From JABDJZ01 sp047619685 (lineage in GTDB: Bacteria; Bacteroidota; Rhodothermia; Rhodothermales; UBA10348), in assembly GCA_047619685.1 (NCBI GenBank), contig JBLHLC010000002.1, forward strand, positions 1 through 64,000: 64,000 nt of DNA, given 5' to 3'. The notes under the pieces are model-generated. The model saw only the letters and a program-made list of their open reading frames with translations. It ran no database searches and had not been told where the DNA came from. Of this stretch, positions 40,429 through 48,011 are shown piece after piece (the stretch's first letter is position 1; each line of letters opens with the position of its first letter). The position numbers and the translations under genes are program-made.

Positions 40429-41217
40429 ATGAGACCTTGGTTTTTCGTTGGCATTCTGGGGCTGCTCGTGGGCCTCGGGGCCGGTGCGGCTTCGGCCCAA
40501 AATGTCATTGCTCCCACGAAGCTCTGGGTAACTGACCAGGCGGATCTGCTGTCGGCGCAGGAGGAGTATCTGCTTTCTGCGCGGCTTGCCGGTTTCGCGG
40601 ACACTACGTCCACGCAGATCATTGTGGTCACGTTGCCGACCTTGGGCGGGGCCGCCGCCGCCGACTATGCCATGGAATTGGGCAGACTCTGGGGTGTGGG
40701 TCAGAGTGGGAAGGACAACGGCGTTGTGGTTCTGGTCTCCCGCGACGACCGGAAGCTGCACATAGCAACCGGCCTCGGCCTCGAGGGCGCCATTCCGGAT
40801 GTGATCGCCGGGCGGATCGTTCGCGACGTGATGGTCCCGCGCTTTCGCGAAGGCCAGTTCTACGCCGGGATTTCAGGCGCGGTGGACAAACTCATGCTGG
40901 CGGCGTCCGGCGAGTACACGCTGGAGCCCGGCGGTGATGGCGAGGGAATCCCGTTTCAAGCGATTGTCGTGCTGTTTATCGTGATCGTGATCATAGTGAT
41001 TGCGGTATCGGCCGCGCAGGATGAAGGCTCATCGGGCGGTGGACAGACCTACAGACACCAGTCCGGTCCCGTGATTATCTGGGGCGGTGGCGGCGGCTTC
41101 GGGCGAAGTCGTGGCGGAGGTCTTGGCGGCGGCGGCTTCGGCGGCGGCGGCGGCTTCGGTGGATTTGGTGGCGGCGGTGGCGGCTTCGGTGGCGGCGGCG
41201 CAGGAGGATCCTGGTAG
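40429..41217 (+). CDS. TPM domain protein (YgcG family)
   Basis: 262 residues from ATG 40429 (a TTG at 40411 would add six residues and overlap lemA). A signal peptide (FVGILGLLVGLGAGAASAQ) leads the TPM domain, about 30-165: TKLWVTDQADLLSAQEEYLL, TTSTQIIVVTLPTL, DNGVVVLVSRDDRKLHIATG, VIAGRIVRDVMVPRFREGQFY. A membrane helix (AIVVLFIVIVIIVIAVS) and a Gly/Phe-rich tail (GGGGFGG type) complete it. The family is phosphatase-like or structural, linked to photosystem repair in plants. Membrane tail likely faces the cytoplasm. Confidence 0.87.
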   Translation: MRPWFFVGILGLLVGLGAGAASAQNVIAPTKLWVTDQADLLSAQEEYLLSARLAGFADTTSTQIIVVTLPTLGGAAAADYAMELGRLWGVGQSGKDNGVVVLVSRDDRKLHIATGLGLEGAIPDVIAGRIVRDVMVPRFREGQFYAGISGAVDKLMLAASGEYTLEPGGDGEGIPFQAIVVLFIVIVIIVIAVSAAQDEGSSGGGQTYRHQSGPVIIWGGGGGFGRSRGGGLGGGGFGGGGGFGGFGGGGGGFGGGGAGGSW

Positions 41218-41537
41218 TGAGTAGACTAGCCGCGCTTTTGGGGTTTCTGGAAGACGACCCGGACGATCCGTTCACTCGATTCGCTCTGGCCCTGGAGTAC
41301 GTCAAGGAGGGCCAGGAAGAGTCGGGGCTAGAGGTATTTGAGTCGCTGGTCGGGGATCGGCCTGACTATGTCGGAACGTATTACCACCTGGCTGCGCTCT
41401 ATCGCCGACTGGGTAACATCGAAAGCGCCAAGAAGACGTACGAACTCGGGATTCGTGAGGCGGTCCGTCAGGCGGATCGTCACAGCGAATCCGAACTGAG
41501 AAGTGCTCAGATGGAGATGGAGATCGAGGAGCCGTAG
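41217..41537 (+). CDS. TPR-containing small protein
   Basis: 106 residues from GTG 41217, the last base of the TPM stop codon. It begins LAALLGFLEDDPDDPFTRFALAL and carries about two tetratricopeptide motifs (EYVKEGQEESGLEVFESLV, YYHLAALYRRLGNIESAKKTYE). The form is that of the small cytoplasmic TPR proteins in Bacteroidota. The start overlap with TPM implies translational coupling. Confidence 0.72.
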   Translation: MSRLAALLGFLEDDPDDPFTRFALALEYVKEGQEESGLEVFESLVGDRPDYVGTYYHLAALYRRLGNIESAKKTYELGIREAVRQADRHSESELRSAQMEMEIEEP

Positions 41538-41541
41538 GACT

Positions 41542-42600
41542 ATGCCTATCGAACGCACACTCGGGGTTTCAACTGTAACAGTGGTCAGGGCGGCGCGTAG
41601 GCTGGTCTTTGCACTGGGTCTTCTTCTTGTGGTCGCCGGAGCCTCTGCGCAGTCAAAGCAGACATACACAGTCCGCGCTGGAGACACACTTTATCGAATC
41701 GCGGTCAATCACAATATGTCAGTCGAGCGGTTGCGGATGCTGAACGGACTGGGGGGGAGTCTCGTCAGTGTGGGCCAAGTGCTTCGTCTGACTGGCGATG
41801 TCTCGCTGGACCTGCCGCCCGCTGACTCGACGCTGTCTCTGCCACCTGTCGATGTTTTGGATCCGCCCACGGCGGTGACCGAGGTTGTGGTTGAGCCTGA
41901 GTCAGTCGTCTCGTCGCCGCCCGCTCCATCGCCCGCCCCGTCGCCAGGAATTCGGGCCGTGCGGGACTCTACGGGTGCAGTCCTCTATGGCGAATACACG
42001 GTTTCGTCGGGGCAGTCCTTCTTTGACGTAGCGTTTGCGCTCGGGATGCCGGCGGACTCGCTCGCGGCCTTGAACGTGGGTCATGCGCTCATCCTGGCTG
42101 ACGGAGGTCCGGTCCGGGTGCCACCCCGGTTCGCTACCACCACGTATACGGTCAAGGCGGGCGATACGATGTTTGCCATTGCCGCCGACAATGGCGTGTC
42201 CCTTGGCGAATTGCGGAGGGCAAATCCGAATGTGTCCGATGGAATCCGGGTCCGACAGGTGCTCCAGATTCCGTCTACCGCAGCGCCCTCCCAAGACACG
42301 CTTCCGCTGATCATCGCGGAGGGTCCGGCCTCCGTCTATCCCGACCGTTTCGTGGGTCGCCTGATGGCAAGCGGAAGGGCGTACGATGATACCAAATTCA
42401 CGCTATCGCACCCGGCGCTTCCTTTCGGAACCGTCGTGCTGATAGAAAGCGTCGAAACCGGCCGATCCACTTTCGCGGAGGTCGCCGATCGCATGCCTGT
42501 CACGTCTGACTTCGTGGTCGAACTCTCCAGGGCCACGGCCCAGGCGATAGGCCTTGCGGGGTCCGCCGTGCGGGTCCGCATAATCGATTCCGGCCGATGA
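41542..42600 (+). CDS. LysM and RlpA-like DPBB domain protein
   Basis: 352 residues, exported (FALGLLLVVAGASAQ). A first LysM at about 40-82 (YTVRAGDTLYRIAVNHNMSV), a degenerate LysM at about 150-195 (YTVSSGQSFFDVAFALGMP), and a third at about 200-245 (YTVKAGDTMFAIAADNGVSL) are followed by a double-psi beta-barrel like RlpA (FVGRLMASGRAYDDTKFTLSHP, FAEVADRMP). It likely binds or cuts peptidoglycan; the catalytic Asp of RlpA-like lytic transglycosylases cannot be confidently placed. Starts four bases after the TPR stop and overlaps the CPBP start (ATGA). Confidence 0.86.
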   Translation: MPIERTLGVSTVTVVRAARRLVFALGLLLVVAGASAQSKQTYTVRAGDTLYRIAVNHNMSVERLRMLNGLGGSLVSVGQVLRLTGDVSLDLPPADSTLSLPPVDVLDPPTAVTEVVVEPESVVSSPPAPSPAPSPGIRAVRDSTGAVLYGEYTVSSGQSFFDVAFALGMPADSLAALNVGHALILADGGPVRVPPRFATTTYTVKAGDTMFAIAADNGVSLGELRRANPNVSDGIRVRQVLQIPSTAAPSQDTLPLIIAEGPASVYPDRFVGRLMASGRAYDDTKFTLSHPALPFGTVVLIESVETGRSTFAEVADRMPVTSDFVVELSRATAQAIGLAGSAVRVRIIDSGR

Positions 42601-43454
42601 GCAATCCCCAAAAAACGCCAGATGCAGGGGCCACGAAGACCGAGGGCTGGACCATTGGTGGCAGCGGCATGAATGCCGGTTCGCGGGGCGGCCTTCGGGG
42701 TTATCTCGGCATCACACGGACCGCCACGTACGGCTTTATTGCAGCCGTGCCTTTGCTTCTCCTGTATGAGGTCCTCATTCTTCTGGTGAACGATAGCACG
42801 GACACGGCCGTCCGCGTCGGAGCCGACGTTTGGATCAAACAGTTGATCGCGCTGGTCGGGGACCCCGGAATGTTTGCGATTGGCCTGGTGGTCTTGCTGG
42901 CCGGCGCGTGGGTTGTGCGACGAGACTGGAAAAAGGGCCTGCCCCTGCGCCCCCGTTATCTGGGGTGGATGCTGCTCGAAAGCACGCTGTATGCCATCCT
43001 CGTTGCATTGATCGTTTCCCGGGTGGTGGGAGCCATTTTCTACAACGTGATTCCGGCGGACTCGGCACTGGCGCTGGCCGCAGGAATACAGGGGCAGGAA
43101 CTCGGCCTTGGCAAGATGTTGGCCTTGTCGCTGGGCGCGGGGCTCTACGAAGAGCTGGTCTTTCGCGTCTTCCTTGTCGGTGGTCTGTTCTGGGCATTCA
43201 AGAAGGTGTCCGGTCGAGGTGGCGTGTCCAAATCAGGCATCCCCGCCTACCTACTGGCCGCTTTTCTGGGAGCGCTTGTCTTCAGTGCGGTGCACTACAT
43301 AGGGACCTTTGGAGATGATTTCCAACTCGCCTCGTTCACGTTCCGCTTTCTCTTCGGGCTGGTCCTCAATGGCCTCTACTTGTGGCGCGGCTTCGGCATA
43401 GCGGCGTGGACACACGCGATTTACGACGTGCTGGTCGTTACCAATACACTCTAA
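42597..43454 (+). CDS. CPBP family intramembrane glutamic protease
   Basis: 285-residue multi-pass membrane protein (CAAX-like/Rce1-related, Abi family). Helices are visible from about 48 onward; the active-site motif is E185-E186 in LYEELVFRVFLVGGLFW, with FSAVHYIGTFGD and the late WTHAIYDVL supplying histidines. Members process prenylated or other membrane substrates, or act in bacteriocin immunity. ATG 42597 overlaps the LysM-gene stop. It precedes htpX. Confidence 0.88.
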   Translation: MSNPQKTPDAGATKTEGWTIGGSGMNAGSRGGLRGYLGITRTATYGFIAAVPLLLLYEVLILLVNDSTDTAVRVGADVWIKQLIALVGDPGMFAIGLVVLLAGAWVVRRDWKKGLPLRPRYLGWMLLESTLYAILVALIVSRVVGAIFYNVIPADSALALAAGIQGQELGLGKMLALSLGAGLYEELVFRVFLVGGLFWAFKKVSGRGGVSKSGIPAYLLAAFLGALVFSAVHYIGTFGDDFQLASFTFRFLFGLVLNGLYLWRGFGIAAWTHAIYDVLVVTNTL

Positions 43455-43510
43455 CAGTATCGAACGAATCCTGGGGTTCTAACCATCAGGCAACAAAATC
43501 CGGCAACCAC

Positions 43511-44350
43511 ATGGGCAATTTCTTTCGCACATCCGCTTTGATGGCGGCGATGCTGGTCCTTTTCGCGCTCATCGGGGGAGGGATCTACGGTCAGACGGGC
43601 ATGATCATCGCGTTTATGGTCGCGATGGCACTGAATGTGGGCAGTTATTGGTTCAGCGACAAGATTGTGCTGAAGATGTACAAGGCCAAGGAAGTAGACC
43701 GCAGCGACGCCAGAGAACTGTACGATATGGTCGATCGGCTCCGTATGAACGCGGGCCTGCCGATGCCCAAGATCTACATCGTTCCCTCAGACCAGCCCAA
43801 CGCGTTTGCCACAGGCCGTAACCCTGAACATGCGGCCGTGGCGGTTACAAACGGGATCGTCAAACTGCTGGCCCGTGACGAATTGGAAGGCGTGATCGCC
43901 CACGAGTTGGCGCACATCAAACACCGGGACATTCTGACATCGACGATTGCCGCGACGTTGGCGGCATCCATCACCCTGCTCGCGCGCTTCGGCATGTTTG
44001 CCGGAGGCAATCGCGACCGCGGTGGTTTTGTCACCAACCTGTTGATGATGATCCTGGCGCCGCTGGCGGCCATGATGATCCAGATGGCCATCTCCAGGTC
44101 CCGGGAGTTTGCCGCAGACAAGGGCGGGGCCGAGATCTGTGGGCATCCCCGCGCGCTGGCGAGTGCGCTCTCCCGCCTCCAGCAGGGCGCCGAACAAATC
44201 ACTATGCAGGCCAATCCGGCCACCGCTCACATGTTCATCGTGAACCCGTTTGCGGGCGGAATGAGGGGTCTGCGCACCCTTTTTGCGACGCATCCGTCTA
44301 CGGAGAAACGAATTGAACGATTGATGGCCCTGGAGGGCCAGCGTGCATGA
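43511..44350 (+). CDS. htpX: M48 family membrane metalloprotease HtpX
   Basis: 279 residues; an inner-membrane zinc protease that degrades misfolded membrane proteins in cooperation with FtsH in E. coli. Start ATG 43511 gives two N-terminal membrane helices (SALMAAMLVLFALIGGGIYG, MIIAFMVAMALNVGSYWF). The catalytic motif is H131-E132-x-x-H135 in VIAHELAHIKH, the third ligand E199 in SREFAADKGG, and the family loop PNAFATGRNPEHAAVAVT is intact. Its stop overlaps the S2P start (ATGA). Confidence 0.93.
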   Translation: MGNFFRTSALMAAMLVLFALIGGGIYGQTGMIIAFMVAMALNVGSYWFSDKIVLKMYKAKEVDRSDARELYDMVDRLRMNAGLPMPKIYIVPSDQPNAFATGRNPEHAAVAVTNGIVKLLARDELEGVIAHELAHIKHRDILTSTIAATLAASITLLARFGMFAGGNRDRGGFVTNLLMMILAPLAAMMIQMAISRSREFAADKGGAEICGHPRALASALSRLQQGAEQITMQANPATAHMFIVNPFAGGMRGLRTLFATHPSTEKRIERLMALEGQRA

Positions 44351-45036
44351 AAGCATCTTCGCGGATAGGGACCGTTTCTGGCATCGGCATATTTGTCCAC
44401 TGGACATTTTGGGTGATGCTGGTGGCCCTGTTTGGCTGGTATCTCTACCAGGGTGCGTCGATCGTCGCGGCTGTAATGGGGATCGCCCTGGTCCTTGCGG
44501 TTTTTGGATGCGTCATCCTGCACGAGTTGGGCCACTCCATGGCAGCTCGCCGCTACGGTATCCCGACGCTGGACATCACGATGTACCCGATTGGTGGCAT
44601 TGCCCGCCTGCAGCGAATTCCCCGGAATCCGAAGCAGGAGCTGGTTATTGCGCTCGCCGGGCCAGCCGTAAATCTTGCCATTGCGGCACTGTTGGCCCTG
44701 CTCGGCGCGGCCGGCGGCACGGCCGATTCACTGGCGGTCGTCCTCTCGGGTCAGGGTGGCCTGATCGAAATGCTCATGTGGGTCAACCTCACGCTGGTTG
44801 GCTTTAACATGATTCCGGCATTCCCGATGGACGGAGGCCGCGTCTTTCGTGCCCTCCTTGCAACACAGATCGACTACCGCCGCGCCACGCACATTGCCTC
44901 GCTCGTGGGGATTGTGATGGCCATCGGCATGATGATCTACGGAGCCGTGACCATGAATATCGCTATGCCCTTCGTGGCCCTTTTCGTGATGTTCGCGGGA
45001 CGCCAGGAAGTAGCGTATGTGATGGAAACGACCTAG
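44347..45036 (+). CDS. Site-2 protease family zinc intramembrane protease
   Basis: 229 residues, multi-pass. The zinc motif is H59-E60-x-x-H63 in LHELGHSMAARRYG, followed by PIGGIARLQRIP, and the third ligand is D162 in IPAFPMDGGRVFRALL. This is the short SpoIVFB/RIP metalloprotease type without PDZ or CBS domains. In the context of an ECF sigma and a membrane-anchored anti-sigma it is a good candidate for regulated intramembrane proteolysis, but this link is inference. It overlaps htpX by four bases. Confidence 0.88.
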   Translation: MKASSRIGTVSGIGIFVHWTFWVMLVALFGWYLYQGASIVAAVMGIALVLAVFGCVILHELGHSMAARRYGIPTLDITMYPIGGIARLQRIPRNPKQELVIALAGPAVNLAIAALLALLGAAGGTADSLAVVLSGQGGLIEMLMWVNLTLVGFNMIPAFPMDGGRVFRALLATQIDYRRATHIASLVGIVMAIGMMIYGAVTMNIAMPFVALFVMFAGRQEVAYVMETT

Positions 45037-45040
45037 AAGC

Positions 45041-45220
45041 GTGGCCGGAGACTACACCCTCTTGATTATTGGGACCACGATTGGTTTTGGTATGCTCGCA
45101 GCCATTCTCCTGGTGCCGGTCTATCGGTTCATGAAGAAGGAGGACGAAATGCTGAGCGCCGTCACGAAAGAAGAACTGGAAGCCGAGGCGCGGCGCCGTG
45201 ATCGTCAAGAGTCCGTCTGA
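45041..45220 (+). CDS. 59-residue single-helix membrane protein
   Basis: Starts at GTG 45041, four bases after the site-2 protease stop. It begins AGDYTLLIIGTTIGFGM, has one membrane helix to about residue 29, then a charged helix ending EELEAEARRRDRQESV. It overlaps the 3' end of the convergent comEA-like gene by 16 bases. Not recognised as a named family. Spacing, topology and amphipathic tail suggest a real gene of the operon. Confidence 0.55.
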   Translation: MAGDYTLLIIGTTIGFGMLAAILLVPVYRFMKKEDEMLSAVTKEELEAEARRRDRQESV

Positions 45221-45813
45221 ACATTGACGGAGTCCGGTTTCGTGCTTGTGGGCCGCGGCGCCGGTCCTTCTGGCAATGGGTCGGCGGTGATCAGTGGCAG
45301 TAGTCCTTGCAGCGTCGTTTGGCCTATACCCTGAATCATGAGCAGGTCGGTCGCCGACCTGAAGGGACCGTATCGTTTTCGGTGATCCAGAATCCGCGTG
45401 GCCAGTTGAGGTCCGATTCGGGGTAATTCCTGGAGGTCGTCCGAACTGGCGGTGTTGAGATCCAGTAAGCCGCCGGCAGGCTGAGGCGTGCTCGACTTGA
45501 TTGGCGGAGTCCAAGGCTCGGGTCCGATGCGTTCGGGTTCAGGACGCCACTGCGCCCGCTCCCGGAATTCGGCCTCGATCCTGTCGTAGGTGGCCTGGTC
45601 CACGGCCGGGATCTGCAGTCCCCATTCGCGAACCCAGATTCCCATTGCCAGGAGTGCGGCCAGCACCATCAAGCCACGAAATTCGGACTGGGTTACTCCC
45701 AGGTGTACTTCGAGCCGGTAGAGAATCCGCTTTGCGTCATAGATATCCACGATGGAATAGAGCCCGGCCGGCCGCGGGCGTAACGGCAGAAACAAGCCGT
45801 ACCTTTCGGGCAT
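45205..45813 (-). CDS. Helix-hairpin-helix protein, ComEA-like
   Basis: About 202 residues from ATG 45813 (alternatives GTG 45750 or ATG 45852). One membrane helix (FRGLMVLAALLAMGIWV) sits after the N-terminal region, followed by a spacer with Pro/Glu, then two helix-hairpin-helix motifs (LLDLNTASSDDLQELPRIGP and LATRILDHRKRYGPF, then LLMIQGIGQTTLQGL) as in ComEA. These bind DNA non-specifically in competence or surface adhesion. The start shares the CATG with the divergent recO start, so the two starts overlap by two bases. The 3' end overlaps a small membrane gene. Confidence 0.78.
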   Translation of the reverse strand: MPERYGLFLPLRPRPAGLYSIVDIYDAKRILYRLEVHLGVTQSEFRGLMVLAALLAMGIWVREWGLQIPAVDQATYDRIEAEFRERAQWRPEPERIGPEPWTPPIKSSTPQPAGGLLDLNTASSDDLQELPRIGPQLATRILDHRKRYGPFRSATDLLMIQGIGQTTLQGLLPLITADPLPEGPAPRPTSTKPDSVNVQTDS

Positions 45814-46576
45814 GAGTTCCGACCGCAGAGCAATCATTCGAACGGACGCCATTGTCCTCCGCTCAGTGGACTACGGCGAAACGAGCCGGATCGTGAACAT
45901 TTTTACGCGTGATCAAGGGCGCGTAGGGGTGATGGCTCGTGGAGCCAGAGATGCCCGGAGCAGATTTGGGTCCACATTGGAGCCGATGTCGTGGATCCAG
46001 GCGGTCATCCATTTTCAGCCGGGCCGCGAGCTGCAATCCCTGTCAGAGGCCTCCCACATGGAGGTATTCGCCAACATCGGTCGGTCCTTGGACCGCATCG
46101 GCGTCGGCGTGCGCATGATTGAATTGACGGGGGCCCTGATGCAGTCCGGTCAGAGCAATCCCATGGTCCTGGATCTTCAGGTAGAGGCCTTGCGCATGGC
46201 AAACAAGGCGGAGGAAAACGTCGCCAACGTGTGGCCCCACTTCGCCATGCGCCTGGCGGGTGTTCTTGGTTTGGCTCCGGCCTTTCGCCGTGAGGAGGTT
46301 GCGGGCCTTCCTTCTGAGGGCGGCTGGCTCCGATTGGACAACGGGGAGGTGGAGACTCATCGTCCCGCAGGCGCTCCTTCGGTTCGCGCATCCAGGGCCG
46401 GTCTGCGCACATTTGCCATCTTTACCAGGGCTGCGCCGGAGGTGATCCTGGGCATGGCTCTGGAGCCAGGGCTCCTTGCCGAGGTGAACCGGCTCGTGGA
46501 CGCCTACCTCCATTACCAGGTGGACGATGCCTTCCCAAGCCGTACGGCCCGGGTGCTGGGACAAATCGGCGCCTGA
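45812..46576 (+). CDS. recO: DNA repair protein RecO
   Basis: 254 residues. The OB-fold N terminus (TDAIVLRSVDYGETSRIVNIFTRDQG, in two parts, with VMARGAR) and the helical remainder match RecO, which loads RecA onto SSB-coated DNA with RecR. The C-terminal zinc-binding cysteines of many RecO proteins are absent; several lineages lack them. ATG 45812 is used, giving the divergent start overlap with the comEA-like gene. lexA follows 69 bp downstream, so recO and the SOS repressor are neighbours. Confidence 0.86.
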   Translation: MSSDRRAIIRTDAIVLRSVDYGETSRIVNIFTRDQGRVGVMARGARDARSRFGSTLEPMSWIQAVIHFQPGRELQSLSEASHMEVFANIGRSLDRIGVGVRMIELTGALMQSGQSNPMVLDLQVEALRMANKAEENVANVWPHFAMRLAGVLGLAPAFRREEVAGLPSEGGWLRLDNGEVETHRPAGAPSVRASRAGLRTFAIFTRAAPEVILGMALEPGLLAEVNRLVDAYLHYQVDDAFPSRTARVLGQIGA

Positions 46577-46604
46577 GAAGAGTTGCAGGCACGGCTGGTT
46601 GCAC

Positions 46605-46622
46605 GTATCATACACATGATAC
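46605..46622. promoter_or_regulatory. Putative LexA operator
   Basis: GTATCATACACATGATAC is a perfect inverted repeat of 7-bp arms with a 4-bp spacer, ending 23 bp before the lexA ATG. Position and symmetry suggest autoregulation by LexA. The sequence differs from the E. coli and Bacillus SOS boxes. Confidence 0.65.
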
Positions 46623-46645
46623 ATGTATGTGACCATGTTTAAGCC

Positions 46646-47278
46646 ATGTCAAGACACCTGACTCCCAAGCAGCACCAGTTTCTGGACTACCTCAAGCGGT
46701 TTTACCGCACCACAGGGGGGTGGCCGACCTATCGAGAGTTGATCGAGGAATTCGATTATCGCTCGCCGAACAGCGTGACCCAGAATCTGGAGGCGCTGAG
46801 CAGAAAGGGTTATCTGGAGCGTGACGACGAGGGGTATCGTTTCCCGGACCCGGTGGAGGATGCCTCGGCCGCTCGCGGAATACCCATCCGCGGAATCATA
46901 ACAGCAGGCCTTCTCCAGGAGGCGGTGGATGCGCATTTGGGGACCATCACCCTGGACATGCTTTTTCCCAGCATAGACCGGGTTTTCGCAATCCGCGTGT
47001 CCGGCAACTCGATGATCGGTGCGGACATCAATGATGGCGATTATGTCTTGCTCATGGATGATGACATCCCCAATGGCGGCATTGGCGCCATTCTGTACAA
47101 CGGCGAGACTTCGCTAAAACGCGTCTACTACGACGAACTCGGACTACGTCTGGAGCCCGCCAATCCGGAGTACGAGACCATTCATGTTCGTCCCGACGTG
47201 TTTGAAGAGGTCCGGGTTCTGGGCAGATATGTCGGACATGTAAATCACACAGGTATCTACAAGAGGCCCGCGGCCTGA
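46646..47278 (+). CDS. lexA: LexA repressor
   Basis: 210-residue SOS repressor and S24 self-cleaving protease. The winged helix covers about 1-65 (TPKQHQFLDYLKRF, TYRELIEEFDYRSPNSVTQNLEAL with YRSPNSV as recognition helix). The cleavage site is Ala87-Gly88 in IITAGLL, and the Ser-Lys dyad is S122 in VSGNSMIG and K158 in ETSLKRV. A likely operator lies just upstream. It follows recO and precedes a methyltransferase. Confidence 0.92.
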   Translation: MSRHLTPKQHQFLDYLKRFYRTTGGWPTYRELIEEFDYRSPNSVTQNLEALSRKGYLERDDEGYRFPDPVEDASAARGIPIRGIITAGLLQEAVDAHLGTITLDMLFPSIDRVFAIRVSGNSMIGADINDGDYVLLMDDDIPNGGIGAILYNGETSLKRVYYDELGLRLEPANPEYETIHVRPDVFEEVRVLGRYVGHVNHTGIYKRPAA

Positions 47279-47387
47279 CGAGAATTCGGCCTGAGTAGGG
47301 GATCAAGGGCGGTCGGCTGGTGTGGAACGGCGTCAAAGACACTCCAACGCCACGATGCTGCCTTCAGCATCCACGATTCCTACCTAC

Positions 47388-48011
47388 ATGAAGACACCAA
47401 GCTGGCGAAAAGGCCTGCTGGGCAAAGGCGGTTTTTGGCAGAACGGCTACTGGTACGATCTCCATGTGGAGCGCCGTATCCCGCTGGTAATGCCGATGCT
47501 GGAAGAAATTCTGGCCTCTCTTCCGCCGCTGGGGCCAGGTGTTTCGGTGTGTGATCTGGGCAGTGGCACCGGCAACGCCGGATTCGCTGTGATGTCCGCC
47601 TATCCAGGCATCCGGCTTACGCTGCTGGATCAGGACGAGGATCTCCTAGCATTGGGACAGGCCAAGCTGGCCGAAATAAGCGATGGCGCGTCGGCCATTC
47701 AGGCTACCCTCGCCGCAGACGGGGAGCCGGTTCCTGGCGGACCCTACGACGTCGTGGTGGCATCGCTGGCCCTTCAGGACATCATAGGCGAGGGAATGGA
47801 CGGGCCAGAGGCCGAGTCCCACTACGAACTCCTGTTCCAGGGCATTTTTGCCGCACTGAACCCCGGAGGCCATCTCATTGTCGCTGACGGGGCAGGTACC
47901 ATTGGTCTGTACCGTCAGCTCAAGGCGATGGAGCGAGCTGGTTTCATGGACGTAGATTGTGCCTGGAGACAGAACGAACTCTTCGTGTGTGGGGGCAGAG
48001 TACCGGAATGA
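47388..48011 (+). CDS. Class I SAM-dependent methyltransferase
   Basis: 207 residues from ATG 47388 (an ATG at 47355 is possible). Motif I is VCDLGSGTGNAGFAV, motif II LTLLDQDEDLL and the later VVVASLALQDIIGEG. No family-specific signature beyond the Rossmann fold is visible; the motif with GGHLIVADGAG may bind a small-molecule substrate. Its stop overlaps the start of the next gene (ATGA), so it is translationally coupled to a secreted protein. Confidence 0.72.
   Translation: MKTPSWRKGLLGKGGFWQNGYWYDLHVERRIPLVMPMLEEILASLPPLGPGVSVCDLGSGTGNAGFAVMSAYPGIRLTLLDQDEDLLALGQAKLAEISDGASAIQATLAADGEPVPGGPYDVVVASLALQDIIGEGMDGPEAESHYELLFQGIFAALNPGGHLIVADGAGTIGLYRQLKAMERAGFMDVDCAWRQNELFVCGGRVPE

Noticed and set aside
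41090..41215. Gly-rich repeat region in the TPM gene as a separate repeat element
   Set aside because: GGCGGCGGC runs code for the family's normal Gly/Phe tail and need no other explanation.
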